A stretch of DNA of 64,000 nucleotides from Streptomyces sp. BHT-5-2 (GTDB lineage Bacteria > Actinomycetota > Actinomycetes > Streptomycetales > Streptomycetaceae), in NCBI RefSeq assembly GCF_019774615.1, contig NZ_CP081496.1, positions 4,712,001 to 4,776,000 of the forward strand, given 5' to 3'. The translations under genes and the position numbers were made by a program. Of the stretch, positions 15,715 to 24,656 are shown piece after piece. The notes below the pieces were generated by a model. That model made no database searches, was not told the DNA's origin, and saw nothing but the letters and a program-made list of their open reading frames with translations. The first letter of the stretch is position 1, and each line of letters starts with the position of its first letter.

Positions 15715-16356
15715 ATGACCAGCCACCGCACCCGCGCCCTCGTCCACCCCGTCCCGTACCACTCCCAGTGGGCGTCCCCCGAACTCGTTCCCGCGCTGCT
15801 CGCCGGGACCATGTCGGCCACCGAGGACCCCCGCTGGCCGGACTACGGCGCCAAGAGCCCCGAGGAATACGAGTGGTGGTCGTGGCGACTGTGCGGGATG
15901 GCCTGTCTGCGGATGGCACTGGACTTCTGGCAGCTCCCTACCCCCACCGCGATGGACCTGGCCGCCGAATGCGTGGAAGCGGGCGCCTACGTGCGCCATG
16001 CGGACGGCCTGCACGGCCTGATCTACGCACCGTTCGCGGCCTACGTGGAGCGCCGTTGGGGGTTGCTCGCCGAGTCCCGGCCCGAGCTACCCCGGGAGGA
16101 GATCCCCGCACTGATCGGCACCGGCCGACTCGTCCTCCTCTCCGTCCACCCGTCCATCCGGGACGCGGATGCCACCCCGCCGCAGCGGGGCGGCCATCTC
16201 GTCCTGGCCGTCGGCGTCACCCCTGACCATGTCGTCGTCCACAATCCCTCCGGACTCCCCGACCACTCACAGGAGTTCGCACACGTCACCTGGGACACGC
16301 TGGACCGGGTGTACGCCGGACGCGGGGTCGTACTGGGGAACCGCATCACGACATAG
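15715..16356 (+). CDS. C39-like cysteine peptidase family protein
   Basis: A 213-residue protein with the papain-like C39 layout: PVPYHSQW near the N-terminus, the nucleophile region WSWRLCGMACLRMALDFW (Cys at about residue 60-64), GGHLVLAVGVTPDHVVVHNPSG with the catalytic His and Asn/Asp. No signal peptide or ABC domain is present, so it is a free-standing peptidase or peptidase-like protein. Free C39-like proteins have varied roles; the substrate is unknown. ATG 15715. The 350-nt stretch upstream holds the truncated isomerase relic on the other strand. Confidence 0.85.
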   Translation: MTSHRTRALVHPVPYHSQWASPELVPALLAGTMSATEDPRWPDYGAKSPEEYEWWSWRLCGMACLRMALDFWQLPTPTAMDLAAECVEAGAYVRHADGLHGLIYAPFAAYVERRWGLLAESRPELPREEIPALIGTGRLVLLSVHPSIRDADATPPQRGGHLVLAVGVTPDHVVVHNPSGLPDHSQEFAHVTWDTLDRVYAGRGVVLGNRITT

Positions 16357-16431
16357 CCAAGCCCCCTGCCAGCCCGTCGAGTTGGCCAATCCGACGACCA
16401 ACAACAGCTGTCCTCACCGCCCTCTGGTAAT

Positions 16432-16445
16432 TGCTTGAGCAAGCA
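16432..16445. promoter_or_regulatory. MarR-type operator in front of the MarR relic
   Basis: TGCTTGAGCAAGCA is an inverted repeat of 6-bp arms with a 2-bp centre, of the kind MarR proteins bind. It lies 15 nt before the start of the degraded MarR gene and may still control the methyltransferase downstream if another MarR protein recognises it (inference). Confidence 0.6.
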
Positions 16446-16459
16446 GTTACGTTGCCGAC

Positions 16460-16817
16460 GTGATCGAGTTCGGGTCGAAATCGGATGGCGGCCCAGCCGC
16501 GCCCGCAGCACCCGCCGGTGACCGACCGGATCGGGCTTCAGGTCAGCACGGTCACCCGTCCGATCGGCCGCCCGGAGGCGCAGGATCCGGCCCGGCGGAC
16601 CGCCGCCCCCGGCGACGGCCGGGCGGTCGCCGCCGGCATCACCGAGGCCGGCCGGCAGCGGTACGCGGAGGCGACGCCCACGTACCGCGCGGCCCTCGGT
16701 GCGGCCATGGGCGCCTCCCTCTCCAACGTCTTTCCCGCCGACCTCGCGGCATGGGTACGTACCGGCGAGTCGGCCGTGCGGAGCACGCCGCACGCCTCCG
16801 AAGGGATCCACCGATGA
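16460..16817 (+). pseudogene. Degraded MarR-family regulator gene
   Basis: A GTG at 16460 behind the operator starts a frame that soon leaves any recognisable protein. In another frame from about 16485 the C-terminal half of a MarR protein is readable: VSTVTRPIGRPEAQ, RRTAAPGDGRAVAAGITEAGR, YRAALGAAMGASLSNVFPADLAAWV. The N-terminal helices and most of the recognition helix are lost to deletion and frameshift. Its TGA overlaps the ATG of the next gene, as expected for an old MarR-methyltransferase operon. Confidence 0.7.
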
Positions 16818-17656
16818 CCACTGCTGACGAGCACTACGCACAACTGCTCGCCGAGCACTACACCTGGATGCTGGGCGGCGACATATCCGCCGCCGCCTCG
16901 GGCCAGCTCGAACTCCTCCGGGGGCTGGGCGTCCATGCGGAGTTCGCCGCCTCCGACGGGACCGGCAGCCGGTCCGACGAATACCGCAGCCGGTCCGGCA
17001 GTACGGACGACGGGGGCCCGGTCGGGGACACCCTCGCCGTCGATCTCGGTGCCGGCCCCGGTACGCAGACGCTGGCGCTGACCCGCCTCGGCTTCTCCCC
17101 CGTCGTCGCCGTGGACACCAGCGAGCGCCTGCTCGCCGAACTGACCGCGGCGCACGCACGCGCCGGCGGCGCCCCGGAGGCGATCCGCCCCCTCCGGCGG
17201 GACCTCCGCGACGCGCTCGCGGAGGCGGCGCCCCCGGCCTCCGCGGCCGTCGTGGTGTGCATGGGCGACACCCTCCCGCACCTGCCCGCCAGGGAGGACG
17301 TCAGCCGGCTGCTCCGCGACGTCGCGCACGCGCTGCGCTCCGGCGGCCACTTCGTCGCCACCTACCGCGATCTGACGGCCGAGCTGCACGGCACGGACCG
17401 CTTCCTGCCCGTCCGCAGCTCGGAGGACCGCCTGCTCACCTGCTTTCTCGAATACGTCGACGACGACACGGTGATGGTCAACGACCTGCTGCACACCCGC
17501 ACTGCGGCGGGTTGGGAGATGCGGACCAGCAGCTATCCGAAGCTGCGGATTCCGGCGCAGTGGCTTGCGGAGCAGTGCCGCGCCGCCGGCCTGGACGTAC
17601 GGCGGGACGAGACCGGACCTCGGGGTCTGCGGATCCTGCACGCCGTCAAACCGTGA
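16814..17656 (+). CDS. Class I SAM-dependent methyltransferase
   Basis: A 280-residue protein with the SAM-binding motif LAVDLGAGPGTQTLAL (motif I, about residues 77-91), motif II acidic VVAVDTSERLLAEL, and AAVVVCMGDTLPHL at motif IV. The C-terminus is a mixed sheet ending in GLRILHAVKP. The small-molecule substrate is not evident. Its ATG overlaps the stop of the MarR relic (ATGA), so the pair was once translationally coupled; expression may now be derepressed. A Ser/Asp/Gly-rich insert (about residues 46-72) precedes motif I. Confidence 0.9.
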   Translation: MTTADEHYAQLLAEHYTWMLGGDISAAASGQLELLRGLGVHAEFAASDGTGSRSDEYRSRSGSTDDGGPVGDTLAVDLGAGPGTQTLALTRLGFSPVVAVDTSERLLAELTAAHARAGGAPEAIRPLRRDLRDALAEAAPPASAAVVVCMGDTLPHLPAREDVSRLLRDVAHALRSGGHFVATYRDLTAELHGTDRFLPVRSSEDRLLTCFLEYVDDDTVMVNDLLHTRTAAGWEMRTSSYPKLRIPAQWLAEQCRAAGLDVRRDETGPRGLRILHAVKP

Positions 17657-17844
17657 CGTGACGCGTCGAGGCGGCCCCGCCTCCGATGCCCCCGTATGAG
17701 TGATGGCCAACTCCCCCCATCACAAAGGAACATGGACAGGAGAAGCAAGAAGAGGCACGCGGGCAGCGGCAAGGACGAGAAGCGGCAACCGGTGGCGCAG
17801 CTGGAGCGGCTGGCGCAGCGCGGCGACGGGGAGGGAGCGCCAGG

Positions 17845-18150
17845 GTGGCAACGGATACGCACGGCGGGGCCACCGGGCGAGACGGGGTCCGGCGCATCCC
17901 CTCCGAGCGCCTCGGGCGGGACGGAGCGCGCCGCATCCCGTTCGGGGGCATCGGCCTCGCCCTCGCGCTGGCCGTGAGCGTCACCGGCGTCGCCTGGACG
18001 GCCGGGCTCGACGAGACCGGCGTGGAGGTCGCCCCGCCGAGCACCGACCCCCTCCACCATCCCTCTGCCGCCCCCGTCCCGCCCAGGGCGACGGCGACGG
18101 CGCCGTCGCCGTCGCCGTCGCCGGACCACGCTCGGCCCTCGCACCCGTAG
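17845..18150 (+). CDS. Putative small single-pass membrane protein
   Basis: A 101-residue frame starting at GTG, 8 nt after a GGGAGGGAG site. One hydrophobic segment, FGGIGLALALAVSVTGVAWTAG (split: FGGIGLALALAV, then SVTGVAWTAG), is followed by a Pro/Ser/Thr-rich tail that would be outside the cell. No family is recognised. The Arg-rich N-terminus with a duplicated RDG-RRIP motif is low in complexity, so coding status is only moderately supported. Confidence 0.45.
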   Translation: MATDTHGGATGRDGVRRIPSERLGRDGARRIPFGGIGLALALAVSVTGVAWTAGLDETGVEVAPPSTDPLHHPSAAPVPPRATATAPSPSPSPDHARPSHP

Positions 18151-18333
18151 GACCGCAGGCGCTGCCCCTCCGCTGCCTCCTGGCGTCCGCCGGGCGGCGC
18201 TCCCGGCGCGGCGCGCCACGTCCCCTCCCAGCCATCCGGAACTATGGGGACAAAAGGTACGCGTACAGCAGCCCGCCCGTGCGGCTTCAGCGGGCTCGCC
18301 GCCACCCGTCGCAGCAGAACGAGGGCACGCCCC

Positions 18334-19983
18334 ATGGAGATGCACACACCGCCCGCGCCGGCCGCGCCCCGGAATCCCGGCCTGAAACGAGAGATCGGAC
18401 TGATCGGACTGATCTGGACCTCCGCGGGGTCCATCATCGGATCCGGATGGCTGTTCGGGTCGTTGTACGCGGCGCAGGCGGCCGGCACCGCGGCGCTGGT
18501 CTCCTGGGGCATCGGGGCCGCCGCCATCATCGTCCTGGCGTTCGTGCACGCCGAGCTGGGGGCGATGTACCCGGTCGCGGGTGGCACCGCGCGCTTCCCG
18601 CACTACGCGTTCGGCAGCGCGGCCGGCGCGTCCTTCGGTTGGTTCTCGTGGCTCCAGGCGGTCACCGTGGCACCGATCGAGGTGATGGCGTCCCTGAACT
18701 ACCTCAGCGTGCACGCCCCTTGGGTGCAGACCGGGAAGAACCACCTCACCCCGGCCGGCTACGGACTCGCCGTCGCCTTCATGGCGTTCTTCGTCGTGGT
18801 CAACTTCTTCGGCATCCGGTGGCTGGCCCACACCAACAGCGTGGCGACCTGGTGGAAGCTGGCCGTCCCGGTCCTCACCATCGTCGTGATGGCGGCCGCC
18901 GCCTTCCACCCGGGCAACTTCGGCTACCAGGGCTTCTCGCCGTTCGGCGCCAAGGGCATGCTCTCGGCGGTCAGCACCAGCGGCATCATCTTCGCCCTCC
19001 TCGGCTTCGAGCAGGCCGACCAGTTGGCGGGCGAGAGCAGCAATCCGGCGCGGGACATCCCCCGGGCGGTGGTCGGCTCGATCCTGGTCGGTGTGCTGGT
19101 GTACGTCCTGCTCCAGGCGGTGTTCATCGGGGCGCTCCCGCAGAGCGCGTTCGCGCACGGCGGCTGGGCCGATCTGTCGTTCAGCGGCAAGGCCGGGCCG
19201 TTCGCCGGCCTTGCCACGTCGATCGGCCTCGGCTGGCTGGCGACGCTCCTCTACATCGACGCGGTCATCTCGCCGTCCGGCACCGGCCTGGTCTATGTGA
19301 CGGCCACCTCCCGGGTCTCGTACGGGCTCTCCCGCAACGGCTATGTGCCGGAGGTCTTCGAGCGCACCACCAGGCGGGGGGTGCCGTGGCTGGGCCTGCT
19401 CGTCGCCTTCGTCGTCGGGCTGATCGTCTTTCTGCCGTTCCCCACCTGGCAGAAGCTGGTCGGCTTTGTGACGTCGGCGAGCGTGCTGATGTACGCCGGT
19501 GCCCCGCTCGCCTTCGGCTGCCTGCGGAAGCAGGACCCGGACCGGCCGCGTCCGTACCGCCTGCCCGGCGGACTCTTCTGGGCCCCGCTGGCCTTCGTCG
19601 TCGCCAACCTCATCATCTACTGGACCGGTTGGGACACCCTGTGGCGCCTCGGTGTGGCGATCGTCCTCGGATATCTGCTCCTCGGCGGCTCGGCACTGAT
19701 CAAGCTCAACCCCACGCCCCCGCGCCCGAACTGGCGGAGCGCACAGTGGCTTCCGGTGTATCTGCTGGGCTTGGGCGTGATCTCCTGGCAGGGCGGCTTC
19801 TGTAGCACGGGCCCGGCGTCGAAGGTGTCCTGCGGCGCGACGGACGCCATTCCGCTGTGGTGGGACATCGCGCTCATCGCCGCGTTCAGTCTCGCCATCT
19901 ACTTCTGGGCCCAGGCGGTACGCCTCCCCGACGCGGAAACGCAGGAGTACATCGGGTCGGTGGAGGTGGTGCCCGGGGGGTGA
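18334..19983 (+). CDS. APC-family amino acid permease
   Basis: A 549-residue polytopic membrane protein with about 12 hydrophobic segments. It opens with the APC signature IGLIGLIWTSAGSIIGSGWLF (first helix; unwound GSIIGSG), then FVHAELGAMYPVAGGTARFP, and the conserved FALLGFEQADQLAGESSNPARDIPRA loop after helix 6, cited as landmarks. Such proteins import amino acids or polyamines by proton symport or exchange; the substrate is not inferable. Glutamate decarboxylase lies 6 kb away but is not linked. ATG 18334 follows GAGGG. Confidence 0.9.
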   Translation: MEMHTPPAPAAPRNPGLKREIGLIGLIWTSAGSIIGSGWLFGSLYAAQAAGTAALVSWGIGAAAIIVLAFVHAELGAMYPVAGGTARFPHYAFGSAAGASFGWFSWLQAVTVAPIEVMASLNYLSVHAPWVQTGKNHLTPAGYGLAVAFMAFFVVVNFFGIRWLAHTNSVATWWKLAVPVLTIVVMAAAAFHPGNFGYQGFSPFGAKGMLSAVSTSGIIFALLGFEQADQLAGESSNPARDIPRAVVGSILVGVLVYVLLQAVFIGALPQSAFAHGGWADLSFSGKAGPFAGLATSIGLGWLATLLYIDAVISPSGTGLVYVTATSRVSYGLSRNGYVPEVFERTTRRGVPWLGLLVAFVVGLIVFLPFPTWQKLVGFVTSASVLMYAGAPLAFGCLRKQDPDRPRPYRLPGGLFWAPLAFVVANLIIYWTGWDTLWRLGVAIVLGYLLLGGSALIKLNPTPPRPNWRSAQWLPVYLLGLGVISWQGGFCSTGPASKVSCGATDAIPLWWDIALIAAFSLAIYFWAQAVRLPDAETQEYIGSVEVVPGG

Positions 19984-20334
19984 GCGGGGCGTGGGCGCGA
20001 CTTCCGGGAAAACAGGCCGTGGCTCGGCCGGCAACGGGCCCGTGGTGGGCCGGGACGGGGCGACGGGCAGGGGTTCCGGTACACCGTGGAGGGGCGGGCC
20101 CGCAGACCGCGGCGCAGCGCGCCAGGCGGGCGATCGAGCACTTCGACCCACCGGCCCGACCTGGCCACCGGCCGCACTCCGCCATAGCCTCGCCGAGTAG
20201 CACCGGAAGTCGGGAGCGCGGGAAGTCGACAAGCACCGGAAGTCGATACGTACCGGAAGCCGGGGCGCGTACGACGTCAGAGACTGCGGCGAGCGCGGGA
20301 GCGCAGCAGCCGGGGAACGGCAGGGGGCGGGCGG
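19984..20334. repeat. Gene-free gap with short direct repeats
   Basis: No gene is supported in these 351 nt. AGCACCGGAAGTCG occurs at 20199-20212 and 20232-20245, with a degenerate third copy (TACCGGAAGCCGG) near 20251. The spacing of about 33 then 19 nt is irregular, so these may be scattered regulator half-sites or slippage products. Confidence 0.5.
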
Positions 20335-21171
20335 ATGGCCGGGGTGGCTGCGGTGGACGGGTGTGCGGAGCCGGAGCGGTCCGGTGGGGGCGCGCAGGTG
20401 GAGCGGAACATCCGGACGATGGAGGACGTACTGCGGCTGCTGGACGGCCTGTTCGCGCCGGAGGCCGACCGCTGGACGGCGGGTGCGGCCGGCTGGTGGG
20501 ACGACTTCTATGCGGACCGCGACCGGCCGGTGCCGTTCTTCGTGGCCAAGCCGGACGAGAACCTCGTCTCGTATCTCGATCGCGGGCTGATCACCGTGGG
20601 CCGCGCCCTGGACCTGGGCTGCGGTCCGGGCCGGAACGCGCTGCACCTCGCCGCGCTGGGCTTCGAGGTGGACGCCGTGGACCTCTCCCCCGCCGCCGTC
20701 TCCTGGGCCGAGGCCCGCGCCCGCGAGGCCGGGACAGACGCAGCGGCAGCGGTCCGCTTCCACTGCGGCGATGCCTTCACCGCCCTCGCCGATCCCGGCG
20801 ACTCCGCGAACGGCGCACGCACCGGCGGCCGCTACGACCTGATCTACGACTCCGGTTGCTTCCACCATCTGCCGCCGCACCGGCGCATCAGCTACCTCGC
20901 CCTCCTCGAACGTTCCCTGGCCCCCGGCGGCCACTTCGGTCTCACCTGCTTCGCGGCCGGAGCGATGGGTTCGGAACTGCCGGACGCCGACTTCTACCGT
21001 GAGCCCGGCCTCCATGGCGGCCTCGCCTACACCCCGGAGTCGCTGCGCGCCCTCTTCGCCGATCTGGCGGAGGTCGAACTGCGGCGGATGCGTGACGAGC
21101 CACCGGAGTCGCCCTCCTTCGGGGAGCCGTTCCTGTGGACGGCGTTGTTCCGGCGCCCGGGTCGGGCGTAG
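20335..21171 (+). CDS. Class I SAM-dependent methyltransferase
   Basis: A 278-residue protein with motif I ALDLGCGPGRNALHLA (about residues 90-104), acidic VDAVDLSPAAVSWA, and YDLIYDSGCFHHLPPHRR at motif IV/post-motif. LAPGGHFGLTCFA is the motif VI strand. The His-rich post-motif and WWDDFYADRDRPVPFF start are common in thiopurine/tellurite-type methyltransferases. The substrate is unknown. ATG 20335 is preceded by AGGGGG at good spacing; GTG 20398 is an alternative start that would trim a low-complexity N-terminus. Confidence 0.88.
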   Translation: MAGVAAVDGCAEPERSGGGAQVERNIRTMEDVLRLLDGLFAPEADRWTAGAAGWWDDFYADRDRPVPFFVAKPDENLVSYLDRGLITVGRALDLGCGPGRNALHLAALGFEVDAVDLSPAAVSWAEARAREAGTDAAAAVRFHCGDAFTALADPGDSANGARTGGRYDLIYDSGCFHHLPPHRRISYLALLERSLAPGGHFGLTCFAAGAMGSELPDADFYREPGLHGGLAYTPESLRALFADLAEVELRRMRDEPPESPSFGEPFLWTALFRRPGRA

Positions 21172-21180
21172 CCGCGGTGG

Positions 21181-21211
21181 GCGGGCCGGCCGGCTGCCGG
21201 GACCGGCCCGC
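21181..21211. terminator. Hairpin between convergent genes
   Basis: GCGGGCCGG (21181-21189) pairs perfectly with CCGGCCCGC (21203-21211) across a 13-nt loop, 10 nt past the methyltransferase stop and just before the stop of the convergent membrane protein gene. A likely bidirectional terminator. Confidence 0.6.
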
Positions 21212-21217
21212 GGTGAT

Positions 21218-21661
21218 CTACCTGGCGGCGAACAGGCCGCGTAGATGGCTGCCGTTGGCGACCACGAGGGCTCCCAGCAGGGCCAGACCGCAGACGCCCT
21301 GTTCTATCTTGAGCCACACCGGGAACGAGCCGGGGATCGCGATGATGACGGCGATGGCGACCGTCATGACGGTGGCGACGATCCGCATCCTGCGGTAGGC
21401 CCCACGGGAGCCCCGGGCCGCTCGAACAGCGAAGGCGTACGTCAGCAGAGCGCTGACCGCGACGATGCTCGCCCGCACCCAGACGGCGTCCGTCACGAGA
21501 GCGGTGTCGCCGCGGAGCAGGTAGATGGCCGCGAGGGTGAGCACGCTGAGTCCGAGGTAGCCGCCGATCAGCAGCTTCAGGCCGCGGAACGCCCTTATGC
21601 TGCGGGGGTGTTGGAGCGCCTCGGCGGGAACCGCGGCGGGGCGCGCGCTCCGGGCATTCAT
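21218..21661 (-). CDS. Small hypothetical membrane protein with four helices
   Basis: A 147-residue protein with four predicted membrane segments: LKLLIGGYLGLSVLTLAAIYLL, VRASIVAVSALLTYAFAV, IVATVMTVAIAVIIAI and CGLALLGALVVANG. A 25-residue soluble N-terminus leads in. Such a compact tetraspan protein is common in Streptomyces, and the function is unknown. ATG 21661 is preceded by AAGGGACC. It lies 197 nt downstream of the DUF2254 gene on the same strand, without clear coupling. Confidence 0.8.
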   Translation of the reverse strand: MNARSARPAAVPAEALQHPRSIRAFRGLKLLIGGYLGLSVLTLAAIYLLRGDTALVTDAVWVRASIVAVSALLTYAFAVRAARGSRGAYRRMRIVATVMTVAIAVIIAIPGSFPVWLKIEQGVCGLALLGALVVANGSHLRGLFAAR

Positions 21662-21858
21662 GATGGTGGTCCCTTCTGCTTCCCTGCTTCCCGACGGGGC
21701 GGTGTGCCCCGCCGAACGGTCACCTCCAGGATCCGGCCGCCGGGACCGCCGTTCATCGCCCTCACGAACGACTCCCGAAGCACCCCGCCTCGGGGCGCAC
21801 TGCGGGACACCCCTTAAGGGCCCCGGCCCCACAACTCAGGGTCGAGGCCCGGCCACAT

Positions 21859-23220
21859 TCAGAAGCGGCGGGCCAGGCCCTCTCTGGCGTCGCCGGCCTC
21901 CGTGCCGAGGCCCTGGGAATCGGGGAGGCGGGCCAGGCGGCCGTCGAGATCCTGGGGCCACTGCGCACCGACCTCGGCGTCCATCGTCGCCAGCCGCGAG
22001 CGCAGCGGCCCGACCTGCTCGGGAGTGCACACCTCGGCGACCGTGGCATACAAGGCGCGCAGCCGTCGCTGTACCTGGAGCGAGGCGCTGCCGAAATGGC
22101 GGATTTCATCCGTGGCGATACAGACGTAGTCGGGCCAGGAGCGGGTGCGGTGCTGGAAGGCGGCCGGTGCTGCTCCTGGCTGCCGGGCGGAGAGCCGGGG
22201 CGCGATCATCACCAGCAGGTCCTCGATGTGGTCGAGGCACTGCACCGCGCGCCCGGGGTCGTTGATCGCCGGGGAGAGTGCCTTGAGCGCGATGTCGACG
22301 AACGCGCGCAGCGCCCCGGCCGGGTCGGTGCCCGCGCTGTAGGTGGTGCCGAACAGTAGATGGCGCATCAGGTCTCTGCGGTCCCGCGGCCGCGCGCCCG
22401 GGTACACCAGGAACAGCGGTGCCTCCTGGGCCACGAAGTCACCGATCACCGGAACGAGTTGGATACGGGCCCCGAGCCGCCGTGCGAGCCGCTCCAGGCC
22501 GCGGTCGTCGCAGGCGATGAGTGTCTGGCCGCCCCTGGGCGGGGTGCCGAGGCGGATCACCGTGGGCTCACCGTCCGGCGAGACGCCCGGAGAGGGGTCC
22601 GCCGAGGCGGTCTCAGCGGCGGGCGCGCCCAGGTCGCCCTTCGGGTGCGTACGGTCCACGGCCCGGCGCCCCTCGGTGGCCAGGTAGCGGAGCAACTGCC
22701 CGGAGTTCAGCACGGTCGTCACACGGGCGACCAGCGCGAAGAACAGCACGGCGCACACCGCGGCGAGCAGGATCGCGAAGAACATCGAGATGACGGGCCG
22801 GTAGCTCTCCTGGCTGACCGCGAGCCGCACCGAGATCATCAGTGTGTAGACGAACGTGGCCATGAACGTGCCGATCGCCCAGCGCATCACGGCATCCTGC
22901 TGGAGGATCGGCACCACCCGCACCGACAGCTGCGAGGCGCCGAACTGCATGGCCAGCGTGATCGCCGTGAACACCAGACCGGTCAGCGTGATCATGCCGC
23001 CCGCGACGGCGGAGAGCAGCGTGGACATCGAGCCGCTGTCCAGATGGACGAAGAACGCTTCCCCGAGCTCCTCCCCGTAGAAGGTGACCTCGCGGTCGAT
23101 CAGCGGGAACAGCCAGGACAGGAACAGGCCGGCGGCCAGCAGCACGACCGGCAGCGCCCAGATGCGGGGAGCGCGCAGCCGGTGACGCGTGAGACACCAC
23201 TTCCAACGACCGCGGACCAT
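21859..23220 (-). CDS. DUF2254 membrane protein
   Basis: A 453-residue protein with four N-terminal membrane helices: IWALPVVLLAAGLFLSWLFP, STLLSAVAGGMITLTGLVFTAI, WAIGTFMATFVYTLMISV and MFFAILLAAVCAVLFFALVA. A large soluble domain follows with the conserved FVDIALKALSPAINDP-RAVQCLDHI stretch typical of DUF2254. Function is unknown; the family is widespread and was suspected to form channels or sensors. ATG 23220 is chosen; a GTG at 23265 would add 15 residues. Confidence 0.88.
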   Translation of the reverse strand: MVRGRWKWCLTRHRLRAPRIWALPVVLLAAGLFLSWLFPLIDREVTFYGEELGEAFFVHLDSGSMSTLLSAVAGGMITLTGLVFTAITLAMQFGASQLSVRVVPILQQDAVMRWAIGTFMATFVYTLMISVRLAVSQESYRPVISMFFAILLAAVCAVLFFALVARVTTVLNSGQLLRYLATEGRRAVDRTHPKGDLGAPAAETASADPSPGVSPDGEPTVIRLGTPPRGGQTLIACDDRGLERLARRLGARIQLVPVIGDFVAQEAPLFLVYPGARPRDRRDLMRHLLFGTTYSAGTDPAGALRAFVDIALKALSPAINDPGRAVQCLDHIEDLLVMIAPRLSARQPGAAPAAFQHRTRSWPDYVCIATDEIRHFGSASLQVQRRLRALYATVAEVCTPEQVGPLRSRLATMDAEVGAQWPQDLDGRLARLPDSQGLGTEAGDAREGLARRF

Positions 23221-23368
23221 GATCCGAAGGTACCGATCGACGACGGGCCGCCGTGCCTGCCGCACCCCGGGGGGCCGCGCCCGTGACTCGTTCGGCCGGG
23301 CGGCTGCGTACGCGGCGGTGGCCGTCCGGCGGTGGGCCCGGATGGTGCTGCGGGCCCCGGAGACCAGT

Positions 23369-23534
23369 TATGATCTTGGTGCAGCTTCGCCCCGCGGACA
23401 GCGGGTGCGGATCGTGCGTCCGTGGTCCAAGGAAAGACGTCCACCAACCGGTGGGAGATGCAGGTGCAAGGCCGGCCGGGCGCTCCGTGAAGGTCCCTTC
23501 CCCGTATGGGGAGGGGACCTTCTGCTTTCTCTTG
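23369..23534 (+). ncRNA. Structured leader RNA ending in an intrinsic terminator, identity unknown
   Basis: A TATGAT -10 box (23369-23374) starts a stretch with several pairings: CGGAC with GTCCG (around 23395-23422), a short hairpin CCACC-AACC-GGTGG (23441-23454), a GGCCGGCC block, then a 15-bp stem with a GTAT loop (23489-23522) followed by TGCTTTCTCTT. The last element is a textbook intrinsic terminator. The next gene (GNAT, 23895) begins 360 nt later, so this is either an attenuated leader or a free small RNA. It resembles ribosomal-protein or riboswitch leaders in form, but I do not recognise the family. Confidence 0.5.
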
Positions 23535-23894
23535 CCGACCGTCGCCTCATGCGCGTGACGAGGTCGCTCGGGCGAGCGGCCGCTGAGGCCGCGCCGGTGC
23601 GCAACCGATCGACCGCCCCGGCAAGAATTGCCAGGTCAGGGCCGCACAGCGGGAATCTCCGGCAGCGCGGGAGCGGGCCGAACGGCGGCCCGGGGGCGGC
23701 CCTCGGGGGCTGATTTGCCCCGGGCCGGGGGCGGTGTGCGACAGTGGGCGTTCCGGTCGGCCGGGCGCTTCGCCGCGTGCGGAGGCGGCCGCCGGGAATC
23801 CCATACCCGAGACACCGAATGACGGTTACGGCCGCGCCCTGCGTGGATCCTGCCCGTCCGTCCTTCGTGCAGCGATTCCTTCCCCCAGAGAGCG

Positions 23895-24656
23895 ATGCAG
23901 GCGACGACTCTTCTCCCCCGGACCACGGACCTGTTCACCCAGGGCCTGGAGTTGCAGACCGGCTCGGCACTGCTGCGTTTCGGCGCCGCGCGACCGCGCC
24001 CGACCGGCCGGATCAGCTGGTCCGGCGACGGCGCGGCGGCCTGGCTCGACGAGCCGCGCGGCCATGTCTGGAGCGTCGGCGAGCCGACCGCGGCGACCGG
24101 CCTCGTCCTGCGTGCCGCGCATCAACTCCCCGATACGGTGCGGGAGTTCACGGGACCGCGGGGCACCGAGGCGCTGCTCGGCCGGCATCTGGCGGTGGTC
24201 GACCCGATCGCCTGGATCTTCCGGTGGACGGTGACCGAGCCGCCGGTCCATCCGGCGGAGGAGCGGGTGGTCGCGCTGGACGAGACGCACCACGACGAGC
24301 TGCTGGCCTTCCTCACCGAGCACAGTCCGGCCCACTCGACGGGGCCCGGCTCCGCGGACGTCAGCCTGTGGGTCGGGATCCGCGGTGCGGACGGGGAGCT
24401 GGTGGCCTGCGGCGCGCTGAGCAGCCTGCGGGACAGCGGCGCCCCGCTGATGGCGTCGGTGGCCACGGACGCGGAGCAGCGCGGTCAGGGCCTCGGCGCG
24501 GCCCTGACCTCGTGGCTGACCCGGTACGCCGTCCACCGTCACGGCTTCTGCACGCTGTGGCAGCTCGCCGACAACGCCCCCGCCGACCGGCTCTACACCC
24601 GCCTCGGCTACCGCAACGAGGACCCGTGCGTGTCCGGGCGGCTCAGCGGGCGCTGA
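23895..24656 (+). CDS. GNAT-family N-acetyltransferase
   Basis: A 253-residue protein with a C-terminal GNAT domain (about residues 130-253): the acetyl-CoA loop SVATDAEQRGQGLGAALTSWL has the R/Q-x-x-G-x-G/A motif, and TLWQLADNAPADRLYTRLGYR is the closing beta-alpha element. The N-terminal half is diverged and may be a second, degenerate GNAT fold, as in many Streptomyces acetyltransferases. The substrate is unknown. ATG 23895 follows AGAGAG. It converges with and overlaps the DUF4389 gene by 14 nt. Confidence 0.88.
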   Translation: MQATTLLPRTTDLFTQGLELQTGSALLRFGAARPRPTGRISWSGDGAAAWLDEPRGHVWSVGEPTAATGLVLRAAHQLPDTVREFTGPRGTEALLGRHLAVVDPIAWIFRWTVTEPPVHPAEERVVALDETHHDELLAFLTEHSPAHSTGPGSADVSLWVGIRGADGELVACGALSSLRDSGAPLMASVATDAEQRGQGLGAALTSWLTRYAVHRHGFCTLWQLADNAPADRLYTRLGYRNEDPCVSGRLSGR

